Positions 52,679 through 61,428 of a DNA stretch of 64,000 bases are shown here, piece by piece. Numbering within the stretch: position 1 is the stretch's first letter; each line of letters opens with the position of its first letter. The DNA lies in contig JAYQSL010000001.1 of NCBI GenBank assembly GCA_038146865.1, forward strand, positions 186,001 to 250,000. Reading direction: 5' to 3'. The DNA comes from GCA-2709075 sp038146865 (GTDB lineage Bacteria > Pseudomonadota > Alphaproteobacteria > MPNO01 > UBA2964). The translations under genes were made by a program, and so were the position numbers. Below the pieces are notes generated by a model. It did not search any database, had not been told where the DNA came from, and saw only the letters and a program-made list of their open reading frames with translations.

Positions 52679-53349
52679 GGCGAGCTGCTATCATAGGCAA
52701 TTTGACCATCCCTAAGACTAATTTGGCGATCAGACTTGGCGGCTATCTGGGGGTCATGAGTAATCAGAACTAAGCTTGTATTGTGTTCCGAAGAGAGATT
52801 GAAAAGTAGGTCGATTATCATGCTCCCTGTCTCTTGATCCAAATTACCTGTTGGCTCATCGGCAAGCAGGATTTTGGCGCCGCTTGAAAAAGCGCGCGCA
52901 AGGGCCACGCGTTGTTGCTCTCCTCCTGAAAGCTGTCCCGGATAATGTTCAATGCGATGCTTCAAGCCGACCGACTCTAAACTAGCTCTTGCTCTCTCAA
53001 ATGCGTCTTCGGCACCAGCAATTTCCGCGGGGACTGCCACATTTTCAAGTGCGCTCATCGTTGGGATAAGGTGAAAATTCTGAAAAATGATCCCTATGTT
53101 TTCTCGACGGAAAATAGCGAGCCCATCTTCCCCCAATTTTGATAGATCTTGTCCGTTAACTTCAACTTTTCCAGAAGTCGCTTTTTCCAGGCCGGCGATT
53201 ATCATCATCATAGAGGTTTTTCCCGAGCCAGAGGGACCCACCACACTGGTTGTTTCTCCTGGGGAGATATGGAGATCCATCCCTTTGAGAATGTTCACCA
53301 TTCCCGTTGGGCCATTCAAAACTAAATGGACATCCTCCAATAAAATCAT
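52675..53349 (-). CDS. ABC transporter ATP-binding protein (YbbA/LolD-like)
   Basis: A 224-residue ATPase with Walker A GPSGSGKTS, Q-loop region, the signature LSGGEQQRVALARAF and Walker B ILLADEPTGNLD, then a D-loop and H-loop (LVLITHDPQIA). It powers the adjacent permease. It is divergent from the tesA gene 79 bases away, matching the tesA/ybbA/ybbP arrangement known in E. coli. Confidence 0.95.
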   Translation of the reverse strand: MILLEDVHLVLNGPTGMVNILKGMDLHISPGETTSVVGPSGSGKTSMMMIIAGLEKATSGKVEVNGQDLSKLGEDGLAIFRRENIGIIFQNFHLIPTMSALENVAVPAEIAGAEDAFERARASLESVGLKHRIEHYPGQLSGGEQQRVALARAFSSGAKILLADEPTGNLDQETGSMIIDLLFNLSSEHNTSLVLITHDPQIAAKSDRQISLRDGQIAYDSSSP

Positions 53350-53428
53350 GTGCCTTCTTCCTCTTTTGTCGGTTAAAACAATACGAAATGGTATCTCAAC
53401 CCACTAGAGTAGGAGATATGCGTTTATT

Positions 53429-54073
53429 ATGCGCAAAATCAAACATTTCTTGTTGTTGTTTGGCATTCTTTTATGGCCTGCACAAAACACTTTTGCAGTT
53501 GCTCAGGGTGCCCCCACCAAAATCCTAGTTTTGGGTGACAGCCTGACTGCGGGTTATGGGCTTAGCCCAGAAGAAGCATTTCCGGCCCAACTTCAAAGGA
53601 AATTAGTTCGGGTTGGGCGGCAGGTTCAAGTTCTCAATCGCGGAGTCTCTGGTGATACAAGTGCTGGAGGGCGCGCAAGGCTTAACTGGGTATTAGGAGA
53701 TAAGCCGGATGCTGTAATCATAGAGCTTGGTGCTAATGACGGCTTACGAGGCTTGGGACCTACTCAATTAAGAGACAACTTAGATGCTATCATAACGATT
53801 TTGAAAGCACGAAAAATCGCTATCCTATTAACTGGCATGCGTGCACCGCCTAATTTTGGTGCAAAATACAGTGCTCAATTTGATGCGGTCTATCCGAGTT
53901 TAGCAAAAAAGCATAGCTTGCCTCTATATCCCTTTTTTCTTGAGGGAGTTGTCTCAGAACCAGGCTTAAACCAAAAAGATGGAATTCATCCCAACTCTCG
54001 TGGTGTCGGGAAAATAGTTGACCAGATTACGCCTTATGTGTTGCGTTTAATTGATGGTTTAGCAAACAAATAG
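53429..54073 (+). CDS. tesA: Periplasmic SGNH arylesterase/lysophospholipase (TesA)
   Basis: A 214-residue protein with an N-terminal signal peptide (about 1-24, ending in NTFAVAQG). It has the SGNH blocks LGDSLTAGYGLSPEE (Ser), VLNRGVSGDTSAGG (Gly), IIELGANDGLRG (Asn) and DGIHPNSRG (Asp-His). It hydrolyses acyl-thioesters, lysophospholipids or aryl esters in the periplasm. It is divergent from the ABC exporter genes. The stop is immediately followed by the ATG of the FIST gene (0 spacing). Confidence 0.94.
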   Translation: MRKIKHFLLLFGILLWPAQNTFAVAQGAPTKILVLGDSLTAGYGLSPEEAFPAQLQRKLVRVGRQVQVLNRGVSGDTSAGGRARLNWVLGDKPDAVIIELGANDGLRGLGPTQLRDNLDAIITILKARKIAILLTGMRAPPNFGAKYSAQFDAVYPSLAKKHSLPLYPFFLEGVVSEPGLNQKDGIHPNSRGVGKIVDQITPYVLRLIDGLANK

Positions 54074-55200
54074 ATGGAGATCGGAATTTCGAATTTTCGG
54101 GTAGTACATGCCTCCGGCGGCGATTGGAGGGATTTGACCGAAGCGTGTATTAACCAGCTAGGTGATACCCAGTCAGGAGAGAATATTGGGTTTGTTTATG
54201 TCACGGATGCCCTTGATAAAAATGTCAGGGCTATAGTGGATCGTCTAAGAGGACAGACAGGTATCTCTCAATGGGTTGGCACGGTCGGGTTCGGAATATG
54301 TGTTTCTGGGATAGAATTGTTCGATACGCCCTCTATTGCGATCATGTTAGGTCGTCTTCCGCCGGATAGTTTCCGGGTTTTGCCATCGATTACACCGAAT
54401 AAAAATGAGCTCCCTAAAGAGATTGTCGCGTGGTCAAAAAATCATAACCCCACACTTGGTATTATTCATGCTGATCCCAGATCCCCTGGCATTGAGGAAA
54501 CGCTGGGTATGCTTCAAGAAAACACAGGCTGTTTTTTGGTCGGTGGGATGACTTCCTCGAGAGGGGCTCATGAGCAGATTTCTAATGATATTCTGGATGG
54601 CGGCGTGTCAGGCATTTTGTTCGGATCAGAGATTGCTGCCCATACCGGCCTCACCCAAGGTTGCAGTCCCATAGGCGACATTCATCTCGTTACGGCAGCT
54701 GAAGAAAATGTCATTTATTCTTTGGATAATCGCCCCGCTTTTGAGGTATTTAAAGCTGATATTGGTGATTTGTTGTCACGGGACCTCTCTAGGGTCATGG
54801 GTTATGTCCACGTTGCAATGCCAATTGAAGGCTCAGATAAAGGAGATTACCTTGTTAGAAATTTGATAGGGATTTCACCTGATGATGAGTCAATTGCTGT
54901 TGGTCATACCTGAAGCCTGGAGATCGAGTAATGTTTGTGAGACGCGATGGCGCCAGCGCAATCGCAGATCTAAAGCGCATGGTCTCAGATTTAAAGCTTC
55001 GTGCCTCGGGGGCGCCGAAAGCTGCTTTTTATTTCTCATGCGTTGCGAGGGGCCCTAATCTTTTCGGGAGAGGATCAGTAGAATTGAAAACTATCCAAGG
55101 AATTCTAGGAGAGCGTTCACTGATAGGCTTTTTTGCAAATGGAGAAATTTCTAACAACAGACTTTACGGCTATACCGGGGTCTTGACCCTGATTGGATAA
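54074..55200 (+). pseudogene. FIST (N and C) domain protein split by one base deletion
   Basis: The N-terminal frame (54074-54913, 279 codons) contains the FIST N domain with VGGMTSSRGAHEQ and IAAHTGLTQGCSPIG. It stops after ESIAVGHT. In the next frame, LKPGDRVMFVRRD continues at about 54910, then the FIST C domain FYFSCVARGPNLFGR and LIGFFANGEIS to 55200. The T-L-K-P junction reads correctly if one C is missing after CATACC, so a single-base deletion (CCC to CC) explains the split. Joined, the protein is about 375 residues, normal for FIST proteins, which are ligand-binding sensory modules, often of amino acids. The lesion is recent or a sequence error. Confidence 0.82.
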
Positions 55201-55398
55201 CAAAGCCCGCTTAACCTTGGCAGAAATTGTTAAATGGGGCTATCGGAAGTCCTTGCTCTCTCAAATATCGGTGTAAATTCTATTTCTCACAAACGCCCAT
55301 TATTTATCAGTCCTGGATACGCTTCTCGTCACTTTGCAAAAAAGAGCATTACAAGATAAAAAAGAAAAAATTTTTAATTTTATAAATAAAAATCCTAT

Positions 55399-55427
55399 TT
55401 GACAAAAATAATTCTCGTAAATAAATT
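55399..55427 (+). promoter_or_regulatory. Candidate sigma-70 promoter of the Lrp/AsnC gene with AT-rich direct repeats
   Basis: TTGACA at 55399-55404, a 17-base spacer, then TAAATT at 55422-55427 gives a plausible -35/-10. A 13-base direct repeat, AAAAATAATTCTC, occurs at 55404-55416 (inside the spacer) and 55434-55446, spaced 30 bases, close to three helical turns. The position suits Lrp-type autoregulation, but no binding data support it. Confidence 0.45.
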
Positions 55428-55460
55428 TTATAAAAAAATAATTCTCTTGGGGAGAGCAAA

Positions 55461-55961
55461 ATGGACAAGATTGATTTAGAAATTTTGGAGCGTTTGCAAG
55501 ATGATGCGACGCTTCCAGTCAGTGAAATCGCTGCCCAAGTGGGTCTCTCGACTTCCCCATGCTGGAACAGAATACAACGTCTTGAAGCGACTGGGGTAAT
55601 TCAAAAAAGAGTGGCTTTGCTTGATTCCAAAGAACTAAACGTGGGGGTTACTGCTTTTGTCTCTATTCGAACGAGTAATCACTCGGCGACCTGGTTTAAG
55701 CAATTCTCCGAAGCAGTTAAGTCATTTAAAGAAGTGGTAGAATTCTATCGAATGAGTGGCGATGTTGATTACCTTCTTCGGGTCGTTGTTCCAGATATAG
55801 CCGCATATGATGACTTTTATAAACGGTTGATAGCACAGGTCGATTTGCAAGATGTGAGCTCTAGCTTTGCGATGGAAGAGCTTAAATTTACCACAGCCTT
55901 GCCGCTTGATTATGTAGACGGTGGACGAACGGCTAATCGGAGACCGCGATCTGCATTGTGA
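55461..55961 (+). CDS. Lrp/AsnC family transcriptional regulator
   Basis: A 166-residue regulator. The N-terminal winged helix-turn-helix starts MDKIDLEILERLQDDATLPVS (about 1-60) and includes GLSTSPCWNRIQRLEATGVI. A RAM ligand-binding domain follows with ALLDSKELNVGVTAFVSI and RMSGDVDYLLRV. Such proteins sense amino acids and control amino-acid or related genes; effector and targets are unknown. GGGGAG precedes the ATG. The 3' end overlaps the convergent phosphatase gene by 52 bases. Confidence 0.93.
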   Translation: MDKIDLEILERLQDDATLPVSEIAAQVGLSTSPCWNRIQRLEATGVIQKRVALLDSKELNVGVTAFVSIRTSNHSATWFKQFSEAVKSFKEVVEFYRMSGDVDYLLRVVVPDIAAYDDFYKRLIAQVDLQDVSSSFAMEELKFTTALPLDYVDGGRTANRRPRSAL

Positions 55962-56446
55962 AGGGCGCGGCGCAGCTCATCAAGGAGCCCAGCGCATCCT
56001 GCTTCGATCAGATCCATAGAAAAAAAGAAATCTTCAATGTTGCCATAGAATGGGTCGGGCACCTCTCGAAAACCAACCTGCGGCGCAAATTGCAGGATTG
56101 GATAAATATCGGCTGAAACCTTAGTTGGCAGATTTTGCTGCAGGAATCGAAAATGGGTATCATCCAACGCTAAAATAACATCAGACAGTTCCAAGTCATT
56201 TTGGGTTATTTGCCGGGCTCGTTGATGTGAAATATCAAATCCACGGATCTTTGCCACTTGTTGCGCCCTCTCATCAGGTGCTTCTCCCTCGTGGATTTTA
56301 AGTATCCCCGCGGAACTTACTTCAATTCTGTCGGTCATTTGGGAAGCTTCTAGCATCGCACGAAATGCGCCTTCTGCTAGTGGCGAACGACATATATTAC
56401 CAGTGCACAAAAAAAGAATTTTTATCCGGTTCGTCTTTTGGGTCAT
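55910..56446 (-). CDS. Low-molecular-weight protein-tyrosine phosphatase
   Basis: A 178-residue enzyme of the LMW-PTP fold. The catalytic loop CTGNICRS (Cys14 to Arg20 in this numbering) lies near the N-terminus, and the acid Asp appears in VPDPFYGN about 120 residues later. These enzymes dephosphorylate tyrosine kinases of exopolysaccharide systems, or arsenate in the ArsC branch; the DPFYG motif favours the phosphatase group. The start is the ATG at 56444-56446. A TTG two codons upstream is less likely and neither has a clear ribosome-binding site. It is convergent with the Lrp gene, overlapping by 52 bases. Confidence 0.92.
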   Translation of the reverse strand: MTQKTNRIKILFLCTGNICRSPLAEGAFRAMLEASQMTDRIEVSSAGILKIHEGEAPDERAQQVAKIRGFDISHQRARQITQNDLELSDVILALDDTHFRFLQQNLPTKVSADIYPILQFAPQVGFREVPDPFYGNIEDFFFSMDLIEAGCAGLLDELRRALHNADRGLRLAVRPPST

Positions 56447-56623
56447 TATCAACGCACTTGAAAGCTTAGGTTATCTATTAACTAAAGTTGCGTCCTTCCC
56501 AAGTACGATAACAAAGCGTATGAAAAATCAAACTTGGGATTTGGTCGGCTCAAATCACTATTAATTTTTGGGGTTCAATAGCAAGTACCTACTTGTAAAA
56601 TTTAACATAGAAAATGAAATAAT

Positions 56624-57535
56624 ATGCACTCGATAAAGCGTCTGACGTCGACATTCTCTGACCTGCCCGGAAATACTCGCGGGATTTTTTGGATGTTATT
56701 CGCTGCCGCATTTTATGCGGCCACATATGCAACGGTCAGATATTTATCAAAAGAGGGTTTCGAAACTTTTCAGATTGTTTTCTTCCGCTCATTCCTCGGA
56801 ATAATTTTCCTTTTGCCCTGGCTCTTCAAAAGCGGGATACAGGTTATGAAAACTACAAAGGTCGGCACATATTCCATTCGAACGGGCCTGAATTTTGGGG
56901 GGATGGTGCTACTGATGTGGGCTCTGGGCAACCTTGAACTGCAGACAGTGACTGGGCTTATGTTTACTACGCCACTTTTTACAGTCTTGTTCGTCGCAAT
57001 AATTCTTGGCGAACATGTTGGCTTGCGCAGGGGGGCGGCGTTAGTAATCGGTTTTGTCGGGGCGATGGTGATTATTCGGCCTGGTTATGTCGAACTTTCT
57101 TGGCCGATGATTGGTGTTTTGCTGACAAGTGCGGCCTATGCTCTTGTAAATGTTACCACTAAGACCCTATCTGTAACTGATAGCAGCAGTAAGATTGTGC
57201 TTTATGTTTTTTTGGGTATGACAGTTTTAAGTTTGGGGCCTGCTATTTATACTTGGAACACAATTGCTGTATCTCATGTGCCATGGATCCTTGGCTTAGG
57301 TCTGCTCTCATTGTTAGCGGTTCAGGGTGTAACTCGGGCGCTTGCAGCTGGAGAAGCGGCAGTTGTTATGCCCTTCAATTTTATGAAATTACCTTTTGCG
57401 GCTGTTTTAGGCGTTTTTCTTTTCGCAGAACTTCCCGATCTTATGACGGGTGTGGGCGCCCTAATAATCTTTGCGAGTACCTATTACATAGCCCGTCGCG
57501 AGGCTTACTTGCGAGCTCAAAAGACCGAAAAGTAG
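56624..57535 (+). CDS. EamA/DMT family transporter
   Basis: A 303-residue permease with ten spans in two EamA repeats. It opens GIFWMLFAAAFYAATYATVR, has TGLMFTTPLFTVLFVAIILGEH in repeat 1, GFVGAMVIIRPG closing it, and a repeat 2 with AVQGVTRALAAGEAAVVMPF. Substrate unknown. It is the first of four EamA genes in 4.6 kb, and is convergent with the next one 10 bases away. Confidence 0.9.
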   Translation: MHSIKRLTSTFSDLPGNTRGIFWMLFAAAFYAATYATVRYLSKEGFETFQIVFFRSFLGIIFLLPWLFKSGIQVMKTTKVGTYSIRTGLNFGGMVLLMWALGNLELQTVTGLMFTTPLFTVLFVAIILGEHVGLRRGAALVIGFVGAMVIIRPGYVELSWPMIGVLLTSAAYALVNVTTKTLSVTDSSSKIVLYVFLGMTVLSLGPAIYTWNTIAVSHVPWILGLGLLSLLAVQGVTRALAAGEAAVVMPFNFMKLPFAAVLGVFLFAELPDLMTGVGALIIFASTYYIARREAYLRAQKTEK

Positions 57536-57545
57536 AGATCGGGTC

Positions 57546-58457
57546 TTACCTAGGCTTTGGGTTCGTTCGCGCCTCGTCTCGAGCAATAAAAAGAGCCGCT
57601 CCAACGATGATTGTTGCCCCTACAATCGTCCAGAGGTCCGGAGTTTCGCTGAATATAAAATACCCAAATACCGCGGCATAGATGAGCCTGATATATTCGC
57701 TAGGCCCGACGGCGCTTGCTTCGCCCACAGAGAATGCCTTCACATAGCATGTCATTCCCATGGTTGTGATGACTCCGATTGTGATTAACAGGAACCACTC
57801 AAATCCAATGGGTGTCTTCCATACCCAAATCACGGTAAAGAGCCCGATCACAAGACCTCCGGCGTGATAGTAAAAAAGTATACGTGCAGTTGGTTCTGTG
57901 CGCGCGAGGACACGTATCAGAACATTTCCAAATGCGAAGGTTAGGGCTGAGAGAATTGCTAGAAAAGCCACTGGATCAACCGCCCCTGTTCCAGGGCGTA
58001 TCATCACTAAAACGCCAATAAACCCCACCGCCGTCGCTACCCAGCGCGCTTTTCTAACCACCTCTGATAGAATTATGACCGCTACAATTGTTGTGAAGAG
58101 CGGTTTTGAAAAACTAAGGGCCGTGGCATCGGCCAGTGGCATATATATTATGGCGACAAAGATGCATAGCTGAGCAATGTACGCGAGCCCAAGTCGGAGA
58201 AAATGAAGCCCAAATATTTTTGTTCTCATTCCGCTAGTGCCGAGGCGGATGAAGACTGGTAATAAGATTATTGTCCCAATAAAATAGCGAAAAAATGCTA
58301 ACTCAAGTGGGTGAAAACTTTGTCCTAAATGCTTCACCACAACATCTACAGTTGAAAATAGGAAAGTTCCTGTAACTAGCCATATAATTCCCCGTAAATT
58401 TGGGGGTAACTTATCCCAAATCCCGGAACGAAAGATGTTGATCTTAGGTTGGGGCAA
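57546..58457 (-). CDS. EamA/DMT family transporter
   Basis: A 303-residue permease, ten spans. Conserved points are MPLADATALSFSKPLFTTIVAVIILSE, GFIGVLVMIRPG, and repeat 2 CYVKAFSVGEASAVGPSEYIRL. No internal methionine near the N-terminus competes with the TTG start at 58455-58457, which is the best available. It diverges from the TauD-like dioxygenase at 58605. Substrate unknown. It belongs to the EamA set at 56.6-61.2 kb. Confidence 0.88.
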   Translation of the reverse strand: MPQPKINIFRSGIWDKLPPNLRGIIWLVTGTFLFSTVDVVVKHLGQSFHPLELAFFRYFIGTIILLPVFIRLGTSGMRTKIFGLHFLRLGLAYIAQLCIFVAIIYMPLADATALSFSKPLFTTIVAVIILSEVVRKARWVATAVGFIGVLVMIRPGTGAVDPVAFLAILSALTFAFGNVLIRVLARTEPTARILFYYHAGGLVIGLFTVIWVWKTPIGFEWFLLITIGVITTMGMTCYVKAFSVGEASAVGPSEYIRLIYAAVFGYFIFSETPDLWTIVGATIIVGAALFIARDEARTNPKPR

Positions 58458-58604
58458 ATTGAAAAATCCTGGTTAGTGGATTGGGTTGGCGAAGCTGGTT
58501 TTTTGGTTATCGAAGGCTGGTTGGAACGGCAGCAGAGTCGCGTTAGTATACAAGTAATATACAGCCAGCAAAACCTGGGTTTTTACATAAATTGGGGCAA
58601 GGCC

Positions 58605-59459
58605 ATGGCCATTAAAGTCGAAAAATTATCGGATGCGTGCGGTGCAGAGATAAAAGGTGTCGATCTACGAGAAAAGTTGAGCGATGCGGATAAGGAAGCG
58701 ATTGAGGATGCGTTTCACGAGAACGTGGTTGTGGTGTTTCGAGATCAAGATCTCGATGATGAAGATCAACTTGCCTTCGCCAATCAATTGGGCGGCCTTG
58801 GCGAACGTCGTCAATCTCCAAATGGTCACACTCCTGGCGGGAGTTATGACACCCCCTTTATGTTGGTGACAAACATCAAAGATGAAAAGACCGGTGAACC
58901 CATTGGGGCGTTTGGAGATGGAGAAATGTGGTTTCACCATGATACCAGTTATTATCCTAACCCACATAAAGCAACACTGCTTTACTCGGTGACCCTGCCG
59001 AGTTGGGGAGGTCAGACCTGTTTTGCAAATATGTACAAGGCTTATGAAAATTTGCCTGAAGAACTGAGAACTCGACTAGAAGGAAGAAAGGTTCTCCAGA
59101 TTCATGATTATAAGCGTCGAGAGAGGATCGATATTTATAACACTGACATATCTGGAATGTTGCAATGCGAACAACCCCTTTTTGTCACGCATCCGGTAAC
59201 GGGCAGGAAAGCTCTTTATATTAGTAGGTTGATGAGCGCGAGGATCGAAGGTTTGGCTCCTCAGGAAAATGAGGATGTTTTGAACCAGCTATTTGATATA
59301 GCTGAGGACCCAAGCATCGTCTTCGAACACGAATGGAGACTGGGTGATCTCGTAATGTGGGATAATTATGCCTCGATACACAAGCGTAAAGATTTCCCGA
59401 GGGAACAGCCACGCCTTATGCGAAGACTGACTTTGGCAGGTTATGGTCCCTTAAACTAG
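58605..59459 (+). CDS. TauD/TfdA-family Fe(II)/2-oxoglutarate-dependent dioxygenase
   Basis: A 284-residue enzyme with the iron facial triad: MWFHHDTSYY (His-x-Asp) and the later YASIHKRKDF His, plus the 2-oxoglutarate-binding Arg in RLMRRLTLAG. The fold and length fit TauD/TfdA, which hydroxylate taurine, 2,4-D or related compounds, often with desulfonation or ether cleavage. The actual substrate is unknown. The ATG at 58605 follows GGGGCAAGG; the frame extends 52 codons upstream but those residues do not match the family. It is flanked by EamA permeases on both sides. Confidence 0.92.
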   Translation: MAIKVEKLSDACGAEIKGVDLREKLSDADKEAIEDAFHENVVVVFRDQDLDDEDQLAFANQLGGLGERRQSPNGHTPGGSYDTPFMLVTNIKDEKTGEPIGAFGDGEMWFHHDTSYYPNPHKATLLYSVTLPSWGGQTCFANMYKAYENLPEELRTRLEGRKVLQIHDYKRRERIDIYNTDISGMLQCEQPLFVTHPVTGRKALYISRLMSARIEGLAPQENEDVLNQLFDIAEDPSIVFEHEWRLGDLVMWDNYASIHKRKDFPREQPRLMRRLTLAGYGPLN

Positions 59460-60328
59460 GTATTTTGAGTTTCTTTGGACTCGCCTTTTACCATCCATAG
59501 TATTGCAAGGCATATTATGGTGCCGCCTACCCAGGTCCAGATGTCCGGAAATTCATTGAATAGCAGGAAACCGATCACCGCGGCAAAAATCAAACGCGAA
59601 AAATCAAAAGGTACCACGACGGTAGCGTCGGCAGCAGCATAGGCTCGAGTGAGGCAACGTTGGGTCGCGGTCCCGAAAAGCCCGACGCCAACAAGCAGTG
59701 CAAGCTGCTCTAAACTGGGTGTTACCCATACAAAAAGTGCTGGCACCATTGAGCAGGGAGTGAAGACGACCATTTGCCAGATAACAATCGTATCAGGCTT
59801 CTCAGTTCGGGCTAAAGATTTCAGGATGATGGAGAGGACGGCCATGGTTAGGGCTGCTGAAAGCGCTAAAAGGACTCCGGTTGAAAGTTCTGTTGTCCCC
59901 GGCCTGATAATAATAACGGCGCCAATAAAGCCAATGAAAGCAGAGCTCCACCGCCTTCCTTTCGAGGCCTCGTGGAGGATAAGAACAGCCAAAACGGATG
60001 CAAAGATAGGTCGAGAAGCGATGATTGCAGCCACCTCCCCCATTGGAGCAAGTTGGATAGCAGAAAAGAGCAAATAAATTATGGCAAGTCCTGTTAATCC
60101 TCGGATTAAATGCATTCCCACGCGGTTTGTTTTGAGCCCGTTTAGGCCAACGCCTAAAAGCCATGGAATAAGAAAAATGGAACCAAAGACACTTCTAAAA
60201 AATACAATTTCAAAAGTGTGAATTTCGCCTGAAAAATGACGAGCTATTGCTGCCATTCCACACCAACTTGCGGTGCTTCCCATCATCCAAAGCGCACCCC
60301 GCCAAGGGTCAGGAAGGGTAAAGGTCAC
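59456..60328 (-). CDS. EamA/DMT family transporter
   Basis: A 290-residue permease with ten spans: LAPMGEVAAIIASRPIFASVLAVLILHEA closes the first half with GFIGAVIIIRPG, and the second has ATQRCLTRAYAAADATVVVPF. It overlaps the TauD stop by four bases on the opposite strand (convergent) and overlaps the next EamA gene by four bases on the same strand (ATGA). It is closely related by eye to that neighbour. Substrate unknown. Confidence 0.9.
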   Translation of the reverse strand: MTFTLPDPWRGALWMMGSTASWCGMAAIARHFSGEIHTFEIVFFRSVFGSIFLIPWLLGVGLNGLKTNRVGMHLIRGLTGLAIIYLLFSAIQLAPMGEVAAIIASRPIFASVLAVLILHEASKGRRWSSAFIGFIGAVIIIRPGTTELSTGVLLALSAALTMAVLSIILKSLARTEKPDTIVIWQMVVFTPCSMVPALFVWVTPSLEQLALLVGVGLFGTATQRCLTRAYAAADATVVVPFDFSRLIFAAVIGFLLFNEFPDIWTWVGGTIICLAILWMVKGESKETQNT

Positions 60329-61248
60329 TTACCTTTACCCTTAGGCTCGTTGGTTTGGGTCAGCTCAGAGTTTTGGGCTTCACGGTGAGCCATATAAACT
60401 GTAGCACCAAAAATGATTGTACCTCCAATCCAAGTCCAAAGATCAGGAAATTCAGAAAAAAGGACCAAACCAAAGAATGCAGCCATGGGCAGGCGGGTAT
60501 ATTCAAAAGGGAGCACTACCGTTAAGTCTGCGGCTTTATAGGCTCTTGTCATTGCACGCTGCGCAACCATTGCTCCGAAACCCATTATTAAGAGCGCTCC
60601 GAATTGTTCAAGGGTCGGTGTCACCCAGACAAAAAGTGCTGGTATAATGGATAAAGCAGAGAAGATGATTACTTGCCAGGCTGCAATTGCATCAGGTTGG
60701 TCTGTCTTTGTTAGGGTTTTTATCATGAGCGAGGTAACCACCATGGCAAATACAGCTCCAAACGCAAGAAATTGTCCGGGGGATACGGCGCTTATTCCTG
60801 GTCGTACAATAATGTAGGCTCCGATGAGCCCGATTGTAATCGAAACCCAGCGGTGTGACTTTGAGGGCTCTCCCATTATGAGGATTACACACGCTGATGC
60901 GACTAATGGGCGAAGGAAGGTGATCGCTGCGACCTCTCCCGTGGGGATATAGAATAATGCACCGAACATAAGGTAGAGTGCGATTAATCCAGACACTCCC
61001 CGTATGAAGTGGAGGCCTATCTTTTCAGTTTTTAGTGCCTTGAGTCCCGAACGCGTTAGCCATGGGATAAAGAACACTAGTGCAAAAAAACTTCTGAAAA
61101 AACTTATTTCAAAAACATGGAGGTCATCTTTGAGGCCCCTAGCCACCGATACCATGGTAGCCCATCCTACTGCGCTTAAGATCATCCATAAGGCCCCAGT
61201 CGTCCCTGGAGAATTAATTTTGTGCTTGAAAAGGTCGCTCTTAAACAT
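60325..61248 (-). CDS. EamA/DMT family transporter
   Basis: A 307-residue permease, ten spans, with FYIPTGEVAAITFLRPLVASACVILIMGEPSK in repeat 1, GLIGAYIIVRPGISAVSPG, and repeat 2 AQRAMTRAYKAADLTVVLPFEYTRL. I start at the ATG at 61246-61248; a TTG three codons upstream is the alternative. It overlaps the downstream EamA gene by four bases, and the pair look like a tandem duplication by sequence. Possibly a heteromeric or redundant transporter pair. Substrate unknown. Confidence 0.9.
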   Translation of the reverse strand: MFKSDLFKHKINSPGTTGALWMILSAVGWATMVSVARGLKDDLHVFEISFFRSFFALVFFIPWLTRSGLKALKTEKIGLHFIRGVSGLIALYLMFGALFYIPTGEVAAITFLRPLVASACVILIMGEPSKSHRWVSITIGLIGAYIIVRPGISAVSPGQFLAFGAVFAMVVTSLMIKTLTKTDQPDAIAAWQVIIFSALSIIPALFVWVTPTLEQFGALLIMGFGAMVAQRAMTRAYKAADLTVVLPFEYTRLPMAAFFGLVLFSEFPDLWTWIGGTIIFGATVYMAHREAQNSELTQTNEPKGKGK

Positions 61249-61428
61249 TTCAACCAATCACGGGTTTTTTCGTTAAATAAATTTAACAGGTTTGGTATTA
61301 GTTTCTCAAAGTGCCTCGCAACTTTGATGGGGTGGGAAGGCTAATTGTGACTTGCCGTTTTCTTGTCTATGATATTGCAAGGTTTTATATATTTTTTGCC
61401 ACAAGCCAAGAGGGACCAGACGAGGCCA

